DNA of 12,956 bases from positions 1 through 12,956 of the forward strand of contig JAICHN010000098.1 in the NCBI GenBank assembly GCA_025924845.1. The letters run 5' to 3'. A program made the translations under genes and the position numbers. This stretch comes from Chloroflexota bacterium (GTDB lineage Bacteria; Chloroflexota; UBA5177; JANWHV01). This document shows positions 12,835-12,956 of this stretch, piece by piece. The notes beneath the pieces are model-generated. The model was given only the letters and a program-made list of their open reading frames with translations, had not been told where the DNA came from and made no database searches. Positions within the stretch are counted from its first letter, which is position 1; each line of letters opens with the position of its first letter.

Positions 12835-12956
12835 GCGTACGGAGCGCCGGCGACGGGGCGCAGGGTAGGGAAGCGGCTCAGCCTCGGGAGACGGCATGGG
12901 GCCACCTGCGCCTTGATTGGGGGTCGCGTACCTATGTCATGGGGATCATTAATCTC
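12831..12956 (+). CDS. folP: Dihydropteroate synthase, N-terminus only (cut by window edge)
   Basis: GTG 12831 overlaps the folB stop as GTGA, with AGGA (12820-12823) 7 nt upstream. The 42 visible residues run to the edge without a stop. The last 13, WGSRTYVMGIINL, match the opening strand of dihydropteroate synthase (consensus about RTxxMGIxNxTPDSF), the enzyme joining 4-aminobenzoate to hydroxymethyl-dihydropterin diphosphate and the sulfonamide target. The first 25 or so residues are an unconserved lead. The order folB-folP places consecutive-branch folate enzymes together and supports both calls, although the protein itself is mostly out of view. Confidence 0.85.
   Translation, partial: MSVRSAGDGAQGREAAQPRETAWGHLRLDWGSRTYVMGIINL

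Noticed and set aside
1..12956. CRISPR array, insertion sequence, phage or defence island
   Set aside because: No regularly spaced repeats, transposase or integrase, terminal inverted repeats with target duplications, or defence-family motifs are visible.

Overview
The window is a GC-rich bacterial chromosome segment in which every credible gene can be assigned to a family. GTG and TTG starts are frequent, genes are packed with short overlaps, and there are consensus TTGACA/TAATAT promoters. An imperfect inverted repeat with GTAGGGGC/GCCCCTAC arms resembles small intergenic repeats I associate with Chloroflexota. I therefore lean to Chloroflexota (Thermomicrobia/Ktedonobacteria-like), but this is tentative because no rRNA or phylogenetic marker is complete here. 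I found no tRNA, rRNA, CRISPR array, insertion sequence or phage gene.

Region 1 (1-9090) looks like a sugar or amino-sugar locus under a ROK-family repressor. A leftward ROK/NagC-type regulator runs off the left edge. Across a roughly 380 bp divergent control region, a DegT/DnrJ/EryC1/StrS aminotransferase and an overlapping sugar-1-phosphate nucleotidylyltransferase with a left-handed beta-helix tail run rightward. A second promoter starts an ABC importer operon: MalF-like permease, MalG-like permease, then a Tat-exported family 1 solute-binding protein. A Gfo/Idh/MocA oxidoreductase follows a 22 bp hairpin. The two rightward promoters share more sequence than a promoter consensus requires, and the first overlaps a perfect ACTAAT-N9-ATTAGT inverted repeat, so I infer one repressor controls both units. 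Gfo/Idh dehydrogenase plus DegT aminotransferase is the enzyme pair used elsewhere to oxidise a sugar or cyclitol to a ketone and then aminate it (for example NtdC/NtdA for kanosamine). The locus may therefore import a sugar or cyclitol and make an amino derivative. The importer ATPase is not encoded here.

Region 2 (9308-12244) is a tight three-gene unit for lipid phosphate metabolism: a PAP2 membrane phosphatase, a diacylglycerol-kinase-family lipid kinase, and a second PAP2 phosphatase. The kinase carries an extra C-terminal beta-rich domain of about 90 residues resembling DUF5666, which is unusual for the family. The first PAP2 lacks the usual lysine of phosphatase motif 1; the second has all motifs. 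Kinase and phosphatases between them suggest interconversion of a lipid alcohol and its phosphate.

Region 3 (12451-12956) is folate biosynthesis: folB (dihydroneopterin aldolase) overlapping by 4 nt the start of folP (dihydropteroate synthase), which is cut by the right edge.

No wholly new system is demonstrable from sequence alone. The best leads are the shared promoter/operator pair, the aminotransferase-dehydrogenase-importer locus, and the kinase with its extra domain between two phosphatases.
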